Notes: generated from the sequence alone by a model not told the origin. A stretch of 64,000 nucleotides of DNA from Arthrobacter sp. 31Y (GCF_000526335.1 NZ_JAFW01000002.1:43479-107478); one strand, 5' to 3'; shown: positions 53,061-63,404, counted from the first letter of the stretch. Numbers and translations are program-made.

Positions 53061-53345
53061 TCAGGCGATAACTGCGGTGGTGAACCTGGTGAACACTGCA
53101 TCCAGACCGGCCCGGGCGGCGCCGGGTGCGCTGTGGGATCGCATCCAGTTGTGCACGGCTGTGTGGCACATCGGGCACAACAGCACACCCTCCCCTGGTG
53201 CTTGAGTGCAGTCCCGGACCGGGTAGTGGTCGGTGTCCAGGGCGTGATGCTGCAGCCGTTGGGAAGGTTGGGAACACAGCCAGCACACGGTGGTTTCAGA
53301 CGTGGAGCCGTTGGGCGTGTCCGGGTTCGGGCCCGTGATGGTCAT
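53061..53345 (-). CDS. Small HNH-like zinc-finger protein
   Basis: Start at 53345 (MTITGPNPDTPNGS); its ATGA overlaps the stop of the neighbouring HNH gene. The 94-residue product has VCWLCSQ, HHALDTDHYPVRDC and LLCPMCHTAVHNWM, the CxxC/CxxC arrangement of small HNH nucleases with histidines in the expected places. It probably binds zinc. Whether it cuts DNA or is only a structural partner is unknown. Confidence 0.65.
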   Translation of the reverse strand: MTITGPNPDTPNGSTSETTVCWLCSQPSQRLQHHALDTDHYPVRDCTQAPGEGVLLCPMCHTAVHNWMRSHSAPGAARAGLDAVFTRFTTAVIA

Positions 53346-53740
53346 GATGTTCTCTTTCGGTGTTTGCGGGCCAGAATGGCAGTGATGACAGTGGTGGCGC
53401 GGCGACGGTCCCAACCCCAGTAGTCGGACCTGCGGTCATCGAGGATTCGGTGCAAGGCCTTGTGGTGGTCTCTGCAGTACGGCAGCAGATCAGCGTGGCG
53501 TTCTGAGGCTTTGAACGTCCCGTCCGGGTTGATGTGCACCCCGGCGTAGCTGGTGTGGTGCAGGTCCAAGGAGCCGGCCGCTGTCAGGGTTTGTTGACAG
53601 ACCTGGCAGGCCGGTTCGGTTCCGGCCTGCCGGCAGTCCCTGAACCAGCGCTGCCGCCGCCACGCCCACGCACCGGAGCGGAGGTACCCGGTGTAGGCAT
53701 GGCGGCCTTTCCCGGTCTTGCGGGCCAGCGAGTAGCCCAC
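53342..53740 (-). CDS. HNH endonuclease-like protein
   Basis: This 132-residue protein has a basic N-terminus (SLARKTGKGRHAYTGYLRSG) and HNH-type motifs: ACQVCQQTL, DLHHTSYAG and LLPYCRDHHKALHRIL, where HH, N/D and H occupy the family positions. It starts 3 bases after the TraG/VirD4-like stop and overlaps the next HNH-like gene, so it is part of the transfer operon. A nicking or DNA-processing role is inferred. Confidence 0.75.
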   Translation of the reverse strand: MGYSLARKTGKGRHAYTGYLRSGAWAWRRQRWFRDCRQAGTEPACQVCQQTLTAAGSLDLHHTSYAGVHINPDGTFKASERHADLLPYCRDHHKALHRILDDRRSDYWGWDRRRATTVITAILARKHRKRTS

Positions 53741-53743
53741 GGA

Positions 53744-55573
53744 TCAGCCTGGGACTTCTTCTTTGGTCCGGCCCTGCGCGGGTGAGGAGACCTTGTCCTT
53801 GGTCAGTTCCTTGAGCAGGTCGTCGCTGAATTCCTTGATGCCGGCCTTGATCCTGTCAGCGTCGGGACGGTCGGTCCAGCGGGTCATCTTCAGCAGGAAG
53901 GGCCTGCCGTTGCGCCCGAAGAACAGACCGTATCCGAACGGGATCCGGCGAAGTTCTGCGACGGTGAGGACGTCCTTTTCGCGTTTGTTCACGGAGAAGG
54001 AGGAACCCTCGGCGGTGTGGGTCTCGGATTTGTCCTTCACCATTCTTGCTCCGAGGAGTTTGACGAACGCTTCGAGGTCCTTGTCGTTGCCGGATCCACC
54101 GAGCTGGATTTTCACGGTGGCGGAGTCGAACACGGCCTGGGCTTCTTCGGCGCCCCAGCCGCCGCGGGCCTGGGCCAGGGACTGCAGGACAACGAGCGAG
54201 CTGATGCCAATACCGCCGCCGTCGGACATGAGGGTGACCAGCCCTGGCCAGGACGCGGTGATGTTCGCGATTTCATCGAGGACCAGAGACAGGGGCGGGT
54301 CCAATCGGTTCCCCGGTAGCCGGATGGCCATTTCACGGGCGGTTTCGGTGATTTCGTCCATCATGGCTACCAGGAACGGGGCAATGGCCCCTCCCCCGGT
54401 TTTGGTCCCGATCAGATACAGGGTGCCGCGTTGGAGCAGGAACTTCTTCGGTATCAATGCCTCTTCCGGGGTCGCTGGATTCAGGGTCTCGCGCACCTCC
54501 GGGATTGCCAGGCCTGAGAGGGCTCCCTTGACGCCGAACCAGTTCGAATCCCGGGACTTAAGGTCGCCGTTGAGTACCGATTCGAGGCTTTCGGCCCACC
54601 CCAGGGCCGCGCCGGGGTGGTCTTTGAGGATCTTCACGGCTGCCTGTGCCGTCGCTGGAGCCGCACCCCACAAGAACAGTTCATCCACGCTGAGTCCGCC
54701 GAGCGCGCAAGCGTGCAGGAGCGCCTGCAGGATGGACACGGCCGCGGCCGCCCATTCCTGGTTGGAACTGGACTTACCCAACCCGGAGGAGCCGATCAGG
54801 GACGACGCGCGACGAGCGGCAATCATGGGGCGTTCGCAGCCGGTGATCGGTGACCACTTCAACGTTGACTTCGCCCCTGTGAGCCCTTGCGGGTCAAAGA
54901 GGGTGGTGGGTCCCAGTTCGCTGCGCAGCGCCTGGGTGGCGGCGTAGTTGTCGGCACGCGTGGAGGTGGTGATGCACGAACCGGGGGCGTCCATGATGGC
55001 CGATATCAGCAAGTGGAAACCCTTACCGGAACGGGGAGGACCAACCAGGACGATGGATTCCTCGCACGAGGCCCGCACAGCCAGGGACAGGTAATGGCCC
55101 AGCTGGATCGAAATGTCCTCGACGATGGGGTGGTCGAGGGTGGGGCGGATGCTTTTGGCGCGTTCGAGGATTTTCTTCACCCCCACCGTGTTCTTGACCT
55201 CTTTGGCCTTGGCAAGCCCGTCTCGGGCCATGATGTCCCGGACCAGGTACTCATCGGACTGTCGCCAGTCCGAAAGCAGTTTCCATACAACGACGGTGAC
55301 CGTGATCGCGAAGACCAGCAGGGTCACCATCCAGAAAACCACAGCACCGGTTTCGGCGGTGCAACCGGTCGCGGTGACCCCGTACGCGGAAGCGTCGCCG
55401 GGGTGGGAGGGGCTCAGGAACCCTAACGGGGACAGGATCGTGGCCGGGGTTGTGAATGACCCGCACCGCACCAGGGCGGCGAGCTGCCCGGGCAGATAGA
55501 TCAAGTACAGCAGTAGCGCCACCATTGCCGCGGCGAGGACCGCCATCTGTGTCTCTTTGTCCATGGCTTTCAT
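53744..55573 (-). CDS. VirD4/TraG-type coupling ATPase
   Basis: This 609-residue protein has two N-terminal membrane helices (ALLLYLIYLPGQLAALV and VVFWMVTLLVFAITVTVVVW), a Walker A VLVGPPRSGKGFHLLISAI (about 176), Walker B LSLVLDEIANI (about 426) and the downstream GIGISSLVVLQSLAQARGGWG typical of the T4CP family. It carries the relaxosome to the secretion channel. The start overlaps the VirB4-like stop by ATGA, showing tight coupling. Confidence 0.92.
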   Translation of the reverse strand: MKAMDKETQMAVLAAAMVALLLYLIYLPGQLAALVRCGSFTTPATILSPLGFLSPSHPGDASAYGVTATGCTAETGAVVFWMVTLLVFAITVTVVVWKLLSDWRQSDEYLVRDIMARDGLAKAKEVKNTVGVKKILERAKSIRPTLDHPIVEDISIQLGHYLSLAVRASCEESIVLVGPPRSGKGFHLLISAIMDAPGSCITTSTRADNYAATQALRSELGPTTLFDPQGLTGAKSTLKWSPITGCERPMIAARRASSLIGSSGLGKSSSNQEWAAAAVSILQALLHACALGGLSVDELFLWGAAPATAQAAVKILKDHPGAALGWAESLESVLNGDLKSRDSNWFGVKGALSGLAIPEVRETLNPATPEEALIPKKFLLQRGTLYLIGTKTGGGAIAPFLVAMMDEITETAREMAIRLPGNRLDPPLSLVLDEIANITASWPGLVTLMSDGGGIGISSLVVLQSLAQARGGWGAEEAQAVFDSATVKIQLGGSGNDKDLEAFVKLLGARMVKDKSETHTAEGSSFSVNKREKDVLTVAELRRIPFGYGLFFGRNGRPFLLKMTRWTDRPDADRIKAGIKEFSDDLLKELTKDKVSSPAQGRTKEEVPG

Positions 55574-57132
55574 GCGGCGATGCCCCCCATTTTGGAGTCG
55601 GTATCAAACGGCCGGATTTCGGCGGTGGTCCTGATGTTGCGGACGTTGATGGCTCTCCGGCCGACTTTCCACAACCCGGTGCCTTGTTCGTTCCGGCGGA
55701 CTTCCTTCAGTTCGGCGTCGGTGAGGCCGAGTTCCTTCTGGGTCGTGGCAAGGTTTGCCGATTCCTGCCGGTAAATGACCTTCACCTCGGTGTCTCCGAG
55801 CAGTGACCTGGCCATGGCGGCCATAGCCGAACCAGCATCCCCGGCAATGTCCAGGTCTCCGAGTTTGTGGACGATGAGGATATTGAAAATGCCGTAATCT
55901 CGGGCCAGTTTCCATGCCTCCACCATCCGGGTCAGGGAGGCCTGATCGGAGATCGAATCCCAGCCCTCTTCGTAGACGCAGAGGCGCTGCCCGGAATCGG
56001 CGTTGGTGACCATTGATTCGGCCCATGATCCGGTGCAGGCGTAGGCGACCTTGCGGGCTTCCGGGGAGGCCCCTGACAGGGCTTTGGTGTTCACGGTGAT
56101 GATCGGGGCGTCCGGGTCGAACACGACGGTGGTGTGCCCGTCGAACATGCCCCGCAGGTCACCTTCGGAGCAGCGACGGTACCCGTGTTCGAGGCGTTCG
56201 GCGGCTTTCCTGGTTTCATCGGAGAACTCCGTCGAGGCAGAGATGCTGTGAAGCTGCTTGGTGAAGTCCGGCAGTGTCGGCGCTTTCTCCCCTGCGATGG
56301 AGACAGCAGCGTCCAACGCTGTGGACATAGCCGTATGCTCGGCCCCTGCGATGGGCCGGGCCAGCAGGATCGCACCCACAGCCAGAAGAACGTTCAACCG
56401 CCGGGCACGGACGATCATTTCCCACTTCGCGTCCGTCATTGGCTCCCCGTCCGGGTCCAGCTTCGGCCGGATACCCTCATCGAGAGGGTTGATACGGGCC
56501 TTCTGGCCGGGGCCGACCTTGATCGTCAGCCCGCCCAGGAAAGCTGCGACGGCGTCCCACTCCCCCTTCCGATCCGCCAGCACCAATGCTTTGCGGCCCA
56601 ACAGAACGAGCCGGGTAACCAGGGATTTCGCACACGTGGACTTCCCCGTGCCCACAGCCCCAAGCAGAATCATCGACATGCCCGTAATCACCTTTTGCCG
56701 GTACAACTCCCAGGGGTCGAACACGAACGCCCCGCCCCCGAAGACGTCATCGCCGATGTAGGCGCCCTCATGGCCCAACGAGGCCCCGGAAAGGAACGGG
56801 TAAGCCACTGCCATGCTGAACGCCGTCTCCCTGAACGGACGCTGCCCGGGTCTAAACGAGAGACGCAGGTTGTTCCTTCGGGCCTGCCCCTTGCCGGGAT
56901 ACGCCCGTTCCGGAAAGCCTTGCGTGTCCAGCGCCTGTGAAACAACGAGTTCATCCCTGACCCGGTGCAACGCTTCACGCTGCGCTCTGCGGGCCGCCCT
57001 GCCACCACCGTGAACATCCATGACACTGGCCTTACCACCGGCGGCTCCGGCATCCAGGCTTAACGTGCGGCCGACGGCTTGGCGGGCGTACGCCCACAAG
57101 CGCCCGATGGGCGTCTTCATCTTGGATTTCAT
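55570..57132 (-). CDS. VirB4/TraC-type secretion ATPase
   Basis: This 520-residue ATPase has Walker A LLGAVGTGKSTCAKSLV (about 156), ADRKGEWDAVAAFLGG, a Walker B-like CVYEEGWDSI (about 385) and IVHKLGDLDIAGDAGSAM as the motif-III region. GAGAGGAACATCCG supports the ATG at 57132. It represents the C-terminal ATPase half of VirB4; the N-terminal half is supplied by the separate SCO6880-like gene upstream, as is usual in actinobacterial conjugative elements. Bases 57133-57253 between them hold only a small GGTGCCC/GGGCACC hairpin. Confidence 0.9.
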   Translation of the reverse strand: MKSKMKTPIGRLWAYARQAVGRTLSLDAGAAGGKASVMDVHGGGRAARRAQREALHRVRDELVVSQALDTQGFPERAYPGKGQARRNNLRLSFRPGQRPFRETAFSMAVAYPFLSGASLGHEGAYIGDDVFGGGAFVFDPWELYRQKVITGMSMILLGAVGTGKSTCAKSLVTRLVLLGRKALVLADRKGEWDAVAAFLGGLTIKVGPGQKARINPLDEGIRPKLDPDGEPMTDAKWEMIVRARRLNVLLAVGAILLARPIAGAEHTAMSTALDAAVSIAGEKAPTLPDFTKQLHSISASTEFSDETRKAAERLEHGYRRCSEGDLRGMFDGHTTVVFDPDAPIITVNTKALSGASPEARKVAYACTGSWAESMVTNADSGQRLCVYEEGWDSISDQASLTRMVEAWKLARDYGIFNILIVHKLGDLDIAGDAGSAMAAMARSLLGDTEVKVIYRQESANLATTQKELGLTDAELKEVRRNEQGTGLWKVGRRAINVRNIRTTAEIRPFDTDSKMGGIAA

Positions 57133-57253
57133 CGGATGTTCCTCTCAGGGTTGGTGTTGGTGCCCGAAGGGCACCCAGCCGGTAACAGACGAAGGGTGCC
57201 GCGTATGATCATTGGATCGTCCGCCCCCACCGGGGTGGATGGAGAGGCGCTTT

Positions 57254-58924
57254 TCATAGCAGCCCTCGTCCCAAGGGCATGGTGGCAGAGACAAACCCTT
57301 CGGCCTGCTGGCCGTACATGCAGCGAAGTTCCAGCTTCGCTTGGGCGGCAGCATTGCGGATTGTGGCCGAGTTCTGTTCCAGTTCGTGCTCCTCGGTGGC
57401 GGAGACGGTGATGTAGGCGCCGATCCTCAAAGCCCCGTATCCTTCGGCGAGTTGGGTTTCGCGGTAGCTCAGGTCGCGGCCTTCGAGGACCTGGTTCAGG
57501 GACACTGGGCGGCCGAGCTTTTCCTGGACTGCGATACCTGCTTCCCAGTCGGCCTTGCCTGTGCCGATCTCCTTGTTCGCTTTCTCAATCGGGTAGGGCC
57601 TGGCTATCAGGGTCACGGTGTGCCGGAAGTCCCCGGCGAAGATCATTCGCCCCATGAATCCGATCGGTGCCCGTTTCCTGGGCCATTCGGACACCCACCA
57701 GGTGCGGTGGATGCCGGTGTCGGTCCGCAGCTCACGCCAGGACGGGATCATGGCCATCGGCCCTGCCGAGGCGGGGGACACCCCGGCGAACTCGCCTGTG
57801 CGTTCACTGATTTCCAGGGCGGATGCCGGGTCCGAAGCTCGGCGGATTACCGAGGAGAGCTCACGCAGGTTCATCCATTTCCTGACGGACGCGCCGGTAT
57901 CGGCCAGCACGGTCGTGATCGCCCCGAGGGTGTTCTGCGAGGCGTCCATGAACCCACCCAAACCGCCGCCGGCGGTCTTTGTGACCCGGTCCAGTTTCTT
58001 CTGTGAGAGCACCACGACGATCCAGCTCTCGTGCTCCTGGATGCCTTTGCCGTTCGCGACCAGGTTCTCGTAGGCCTGGGAAGCGAACGGGTTCAATTCA
58101 GCTGCGGAGAGGTGTTCCACCGGCTCACCCGAAGCGTTTCCTGCCGGTGCCGTGGCTGCCTTGGCACGGTAGTAATCACGGATCTTCGCACCGGAGACTA
58201 CAGAGGTCTGGTCCGTCATTTGCACGAACTCCACGCCCTCCTGTGCGGACAGCGCTGTCAGCGCTGCGGAGAACGCGTCGATCCGGTTGAACTGCTCATC
58301 TTCGGACTCCAGACCGAACGCGTTCTCCGTCCTGATCTGCGCAGCGAGGATGCCGTACCGGTTTACCGGATCGTAGACAAACGCGGTCCCGTCCTCGAGT
58401 TCATAGCCGAGCAGTTCGGCCAATTCGCCCGGGAGCATGAACCGTTCCGGCTTTCCCGGAACCACCCGCCCGGACTTCGGATCACGAGTTGACCTGTACC
58501 CGGGCGCCCCCGTTCCCGGCACGGCCCCCACGGACTCCGTACTCCCGGCGTGTGCATGGGTCTCCTGTGTCTCGTCCAGGTCCGGCATGGGTGGTGCGTC
58601 GGCTCGGACGTCGGCCAGGTATTTACCGTGTCCGGCAGTTTTTCTTGCCCGGGTGCCCTGCCACAGCTTCGTCCACTGGATCAGGGACCGGCCGGCGTAG
58701 CGGGGCAGGAACAACACCCCACCGACGACGACGATGGCCAGGCAGATCAAGGCACCCAGCGGGAATCCGAACACGAACACGAACACGATCCCGACAGCGA
58801 CGCTGATCCCGAACCAGATCAGCTGGTGTGCCTCCAAACCCAGAACGATGCCGCGTTTCTCGGCCCGCCCGTACCGGACCCGTTCCCAGTCCAGTTCCTC
58901 TTCTTCGAACAGTCCTACACTCAC
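57254..58924 (-). CDS. SCO6880-family membrane-associated conjugation protein
   Basis: A GTG start with GGGAAGGAAACCTCAC begins MSVGLFEEEELDWERVRYG. Two hydrophobic helices follow at about 30-75 (FGISVAVGIVFVFVFGF and ALICLAIVVVGGVLFLP), then the PrgI/VirB3-like and VirB4 N-terminal-like part, with RTWWVSEWPRKRAPIGFMGRM characteristic of the SCO6880 group. The length of 556 residues is normal. It is assumed to anchor the VirB4-like ATPase to the membrane. No damage is seen. Confidence 0.9.
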   Translation of the reverse strand: MSVGLFEEEELDWERVRYGRAEKRGIVLGLEAHQLIWFGISVAVGIVFVFVFGFPLGALICLAIVVVGGVLFLPRYAGRSLIQWTKLWQGTRARKTAGHGKYLADVRADAPPMPDLDETQETHAHAGSTESVGAVPGTGAPGYRSTRDPKSGRVVPGKPERFMLPGELAELLGYELEDGTAFVYDPVNRYGILAAQIRTENAFGLESEDEQFNRIDAFSAALTALSAQEGVEFVQMTDQTSVVSGAKIRDYYRAKAATAPAGNASGEPVEHLSAAELNPFASQAYENLVANGKGIQEHESWIVVVLSQKKLDRVTKTAGGGLGGFMDASQNTLGAITTVLADTGASVRKWMNLRELSSVIRRASDPASALEISERTGEFAGVSPASAGPMAMIPSWRELRTDTGIHRTWWVSEWPRKRAPIGFMGRMIFAGDFRHTVTLIARPYPIEKANKEIGTGKADWEAGIAVQEKLGRPVSLNQVLEGRDLSYRETQLAEGYGALRIGAYITVSATEEHELEQNSATIRNAAAQAKLELRCMYGQQAEGFVSATMPLGRGLL

Positions 58925-58978
58925 GTGAGGTTTCCTTCCCTTCGCGGATTCTCGATGCGTTCTTGATTGACGGTCCGT

Positions 58979-60476
58979 TTAGCGGCGCAGCAGCCTGGCC
59001 GGTGCCCGGATGACCTTGGATGCGGTGCGGGTTGCTCCCCGGACAGCGCCGCCGCCATGACGCTCCAGGCGGCGGCCGCCGCTTTGGGCGAGTCCGGATC
59101 CACCGCCGATGATCCCGTCCCCTGCAGAACCGGTCAGGAAGGACGCGAACTTCATCGACGCCAGCGGCATGACCGCTGCCATGCCCATCGCGATCAATCC
59201 GGCGACAAACTGCCACTGCGAGGTTGAGGTCGTGGAGACCAGCATCCCGATCTTCAAAATCAGTGCCGCCAGTGGTTTGGACAGCAGTAACGCCGCGGAA
59301 GTGGAGGCGAACCCGGACATCAGCCCTTTCGCCGCGCCCAGTGGTTGGGACATGACCGCGACGGGGTCAGGGATGCCAGCACGATCAGGGCCATGAGTCG
59401 GAAGACCATGAACCCGGTCAGAATGAAGGCCATGATCCCAGACCAGCAGGACCATTAGCGCCGGCAGCATTACCGCTCCCGGTTTGCCCTGGTCTTTAGC
59501 CATGGCCCACTGCTGGTAGTTCTCATCGAGCAGGACCTTGTTTGCCGTCGGGTCCCAGGACAGTCCGAATAGGCCCATGATCGTGCCCACGGCTTCGTCC
59601 TCACCCCCGGTTCCGGCCTGGAGGATCATCACCGTGACGTTGTCCCCGACAGTGATGAGCAAGTACATGATCCCGGCTACCACATACGTCAACGGGAATC
59701 GCATAGATGGCGGCCGCGACAGCTCGAATCATTCCCAAGGGTGGACTGCCGGAAGAGACAGCTGATCACGACCTGAACCACAGCCAGGATGACCAGCACG
59801 CGGGGCCATGACCTGGACCAGCAGATTCAACATCCCTGGGTGTACGACCTCCGTCGTGGCTCCACCAACATGGGTTACGTACGGTACCTCCGACCACGGT
59901 CACCCACCACGACGCGTTCATGTCCGTAGACGAGAAAGGCCCGGCCAAGGTTTGCCACGAATAAGGTAGCCATCGCCTTCAATGCCTTGGGCGAAGAACG
60001 ACTGGGATGTCCTCCGCCGGTCCCCAACGGCATCAGCCCCTTGTACAGGCCGGTAGGGATCATGTAAGGCACGGCCTAGCCCACCAGCAGGGCCAGCGGC
60101 GCCAGGAAAGACCTGCGCTGCCGGTGGGGCAGCGGCCGGCGGGGGCAGCTGGGGCGATGCTGATCGTGGTCCCCCACATAATGAAACCGGAAACACTAAC
60201 CGGATCACCGGCCGCGGCCGACCAGACCCCAGACCCAGGATCATCGCAACCCGCGGACTGCGCGGACCTGCATCTGCCCGAGCTTGCTGCGATGGCAAGC
60301 ACGATGCCGATGATCACGATGAATCACCGCCGCGATCAGGCGATTGCGGACACCATCACCATGCCCGCAACATCCCGCAGCGCGGTCATCCCACGGGCAG
60401 TGTTGTTCGCCTTTCACCCCAGGGTCGATCGTCTCGACGGGGTAGCAGCAGATGCAACGTGGACAAAAAGGTTCAT
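58979..60476 (-). pseudogene. VirB6/TrbL-like membrane channel gene, split by indels
   Basis: The start MNLFVHVASAATP at 60476 with GAAGGAAAAACC and an end at 58979 bound one probable gene of about 500 codons. Conserved pieces lie in different frames: PVETIDPGVKG, VAGMVMVSAIA, IVIIGIVLAIAASSGR, YMIPTGLYKGLMPLG and MATLFVANLGRAF. An intact C-terminal block of about 180 residues with VAVMSQPLGAAKGLMSGF closes it. Within 58979-59704 two compensating indels near 59343 and 59434 swap a 35-residue segment (correct frame MAFILTGFMVF). The first 85 codons might be a separate small gene. Confidence 0.7.
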
Positions 60477-60850
60477 GGTTTTTCCTTCACTCATTGGTTC
60501 CACTTGCAGCGGCAACTCGGACTTGTTGTTGGAGGGATCAAAGGAGGACGGTACGGGTCGGGTAACTGACCGGCCGTTACCGAGTTGGCTGACGTCTACT
60601 TTCTTGCACGGGTCAGGTTTTGGTGTTTTCCCGAGGTGCAATCCGGACCCTTCGGTGTCCACCGCACGGTAGTGGAAACCGGCGGCGTTGATCGATTCGC
60701 GTTCTGCTCATCCAGCAGAGCGGTTTGAATAACAGCAGCGTCTTCATCTGGTTTCTCCGCAGTGGTGGGTAACTTCGGACGTGGCGAGTGGGATTTGGCA
60801 GGGTTTTCTTGGTTCCACGTTCCCACGCACTGGTGGTCTGGGCGCGGCGG
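60477..60850 (-). pseudogene. Small transfer-region gene, disrupted
   Basis: Fragments in two frames (GTWNQENPAKSHSPRPKLPT, DEDAAVIQTALLDEQNA, then DTEGSGLHLGKTPKPDPC and VSQLGNGRSVTRPVPSSFDP) join into one soluble product that ends just before the VirB6-like start. Neither frame is intact on its own. Function unknown; gene extent is approximate. Confidence 0.4.
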
Positions 60851-60855
60851 AGGGC

Positions 60856-61156
60856 ATCAGGTTTGTCCCGCCGCCGATCCCGGGACCCAAAAATGACCAA
60901 AACCACCCACGGACCCCAAGATGGCCCCGGCAATCACGGCACGGCCCATCCACCCCAAAGCGCCGGACTGGGCTTTGGTGACCTGTCCGATCTTTCCGGC
61001 CAGCCAGATGATCACCGCCCGCGATCGTGGCGATCACCACCAGCACAATGCCCGAGACCAGCACCCAGCCTCCCGAACTGCCGCAACCCCGCTAGCGGAT
61101 CTCCCGCGGCACCTGTTTGCGGTTCCAAAACCCACAGTCATTGCCCTGACGAGCAT
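60856..61156 (-). pseudogene. Small two-helix membrane protein (pilin-like), frameshifted
   Basis: A strong ribosome site, GGGAGGGAGGATTTC, precedes the ATG at 61156. After a frame change the product reads VLVSGIVLVVIATIAG, WLAGKIGQVTKAQSGALGWMG, and VIAGAILGSVGGF to a stop at 60856, in at least three frames. Two helices with a short basic loop resemble VirB2/TrbC-type pilins or small conjugation membrane proteins. About 100 codons. Confidence 0.55.
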
Positions 61157-61255
61157 GAAATCCTCCCTCCCACCGTCCCGCGGTTCGGGACAGCCTTCGC
61201 AAGATGTTTCGCCCCAGGCATGAGTGCGTGCATGTCAGATCTTCCGGGCATGCAA

Positions 61256-61289
61256 AAGGCCCTCCCCACGGAAATCGGGAAGGGCCTTG
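61256..61289 (-). terminator. Terminator within the transfer operon
   Basis: The stem AAGGCCCTCCCC (61256-61267) with GGGAAGGGCCTT (61278-61289) has one mismatch and is followed on the minus strand by TTTT. It may partially end transcription after the 61313 gene, leaving the strong ribosome site at 61156 downstream. Confidence 0.65.
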
Positions 61290-61312
61290 GATCGCGGAGA
61301 TCAGTGCGTGAC

Positions 61313-61960
61313 TAGCGTTTGAGTTCTTTCGGGCGAATCAGATCGATCAGCCACGGTTTGCCCCCGCGCCCTCACGGTAAAGCCTGGACCCGGTAGTCCC
61401 CGTCATTGGTGGGCAGTGTTGCCCAGACCCAGTACGGATTGGATCGGTCAGAATCCAAGGTGGCAATCGCCAGAACCTCAGTGACCGGAATTTTTGTCCG
61501 GCTGCACGTTCGCCCACGCCTGCTGAGCCTTCGGTGTCAGGCAGCCGTTAGCCATGGTGCGTTTCCAGTCCTCTGCACTACGGTCCTTCAATGCGAATAA
61601 CCCCAGACACTCAGAGGCGACGCTGATGGCTGCCTTTTCTGCGGCCGCGTCCCCACACCGGAACGTCCGTTACGACGCCTTGGCCGAGCATGGGCGGTGG
61701 CTGATTCGCCACACCTGTGCCTTCCTTCATGTCCGTGCTGGTCGGGTCCTTGGGCGCAGGACCACCGGAACCACCAATCGCCGAGGTGTCAGCCGCGGGT
61801 GAGGATTCCGCAGTAGCTGGCGCGGCGAAAGACTCTTCCACCACCGGTGCCCCCCGCTACACCCTGCCAACAAACAGCCCGGCAATGAGCGCAGCGGTCC
61901 GCTGACAATACAGGCCGGGCTGACCACTGGTGTGTGGCCGGACGCGGTTCGTTGGGTCAT
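61313..61960 (-). pseudogene. Conserved transfer-associated protein, frameshifted
   Basis: An ATG at 61960 after GGAGAGAAACA begins MTQRTASGHTPVV. Frame pieces then give an N-terminal hydrophobic segment, GGSGGPAPKDPTSTDMKEG, and a C-terminal folded part: SECLGLFALKDRSAEDW, PVTEVLAIATLDSDRSNPYW, WATLPTNDGDYRVQAL and KPWLIDLIRPKELKR before the stop at 61313. It reads as a membrane-anchored extracytoplasmic factor with an NTF2-like domain. Several indels interrupt it, for instance just after YRVQAL. Confidence 0.6.
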
Positions 61961-61972
61961 TGTTTCTCTCCA

Positions 61973-63158
61973 TCAGGGTTTAGCGGCCTCGGGGATGTGC
62001 AGAAAAGCATCAGGGACGCTGTTCGCCCGTTTGATCGTGTAGTACTGGTGATCCCCCCCGGAGGAAGACCAAAGTTGTAGCCCTCCTCAATGTAAGAACC
62101 ATCGGGAAGCACTTCCTTGACGATAGCAACATGGCCGTACCCGGAGGGTGCCAGCGCATTGGTGGGCCCGAACCAGGCGACAGCACCAACTGCAGGTGTC
62201 TTTTATCAACCGGCCAGCCCTTGTTCTCCCCATGCTGAACGGTAATCCCGGGCGTTGCCTAAGACTCCACCGTCGGGCCGGAAGTTTCCGTTCATCACCG
62301 TCCATGGCGCCTGTGGTGTCTCCGAGCTGCTGGTTCATCCGCCACATCACAAAGTCCACGCATTCACGGTTGAAGGCGTTGAATTCTGACTGCGACCCCG
62401 GCAGGACAGCCAGCGTACGAGCCCCGCGGAAGTCAGGAGGCAGTGCGGCAGATCCTTGAAAGGGTAGTCATCGGTACCCGTCGTCGTCCCGCTACCGCTG
62501 CCGCCACCGCCCACACGAATCGGATACCGGAACAGCATTTGCAGTGCCTCCTTGACCTGCACTGCCGGGAGTCTGGGAGTATGCGGCCGCGAAGCCACGG
62601 ATCTTGGAACACGTACTGGGCGGTTTCCCCATTGTCAGGGATTCCGCCCCACTGCCTGGACCCCGCCCCAGCCGGCGTTGTACCCGGCCAACGCCAGATC
62701 CACCGGATCACCCGTCAACCCCGGACGCTTTGGCCTGGCGGTACAGCTCGGCCATGTATTTGCCCCTGCGCCCGCGATTCCAGCATGCGGGTCGAACGGG
62801 TCCTTTCCATCCCCCGTAGCCCCTCCCAAGTGCCAGGCATGAATTGGGCGGATGCCACGTGCCCCGGCATGCGAAACCGCCTTCGGGTTCCAGTTCGATT
62901 CCGCCCGGATCTGACCTGCGATGATCGCCGGAGGCAACCCGGATACCCGTGCCGCGTCCTGAAGATCCTGGACATACTCCGGCGGGATGGTGGATGTGTT
63001 GAACCCCGTATCCACCACCGGCGCACCGCACACGACCCGGGATCGTTTGACCTTGGCCGGCCACCGGAGACAGCGCCGACCATCACCGCCGAGAGGAAAC
63101 CTGCGGCCAGGACCAACGCGAAGAAGGCCGCTACCCCGCTCCGAAACAAACCTCTCAC
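61973..63158 (-). pseudogene. VirB1-like lytic transglycosylase plus CHAP peptidase, frameshifted
   Basis: A GTG at 63158 starts MRGLFRSGVAAFFALVLAAGF (signal/anchor). The SLT domain is readable across frames: STIPPEYVQDLQDAARVSG, IIAGQIRAESNWNPKAVS with the catalytic glutamate, AQFMPGTWEGL and DPVDLALAGYNAGWG. It is followed by a CHAP domain with FNRECVDFVMWRMNQQLG (catalytic Cys), WFGPTNALAPSGYGHVAIV (His) and VLPDGSYIEEGYN, ending AFLHIPEAAKP at 61973. It would open peptidoglycan for the secretion channel. At least six frame changes are needed, so as written it is not expressed whole. Confidence 0.7.
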
Positions 63159-63404
63159 CGGGAACCCCCGCGCAGCGCCAGAATGAACACCAGTCCCGTA
63201 CCCAGCACGGCGACAACGATTGCGGCCGCCAACGGTACTGGCAAGACTCCACCAAGGATCATGCTCCAAAGACCGGCCGATCACCAGAATTGCCGTTACT
63301 GCCGCAAAGGCCGACAGGCTGCGATGCTTGGATGCTTTTGCTGCCAGCCGGCCTGTGAATGTCTCTTGATCGAAGTCGGTGTCTTCATCACGCGGGGGCG
63401 GCAT
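63155..63404 (-). pseudogene. Small membrane protein of the transfer operon, frameshifted
   Basis: ATG at 63404 (MPPPRDEDTDFDQETF), overlapping the previous gene's end. A frame change near 63265 is needed to continue SAFAAVTAILV into MILGGVLPVPLAAAIVVAVLG and the end FILALRGGSR with a stop overlapping the next GTG. Two membrane helices, about 80 codons. Function unknown. Confidence 0.5.
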
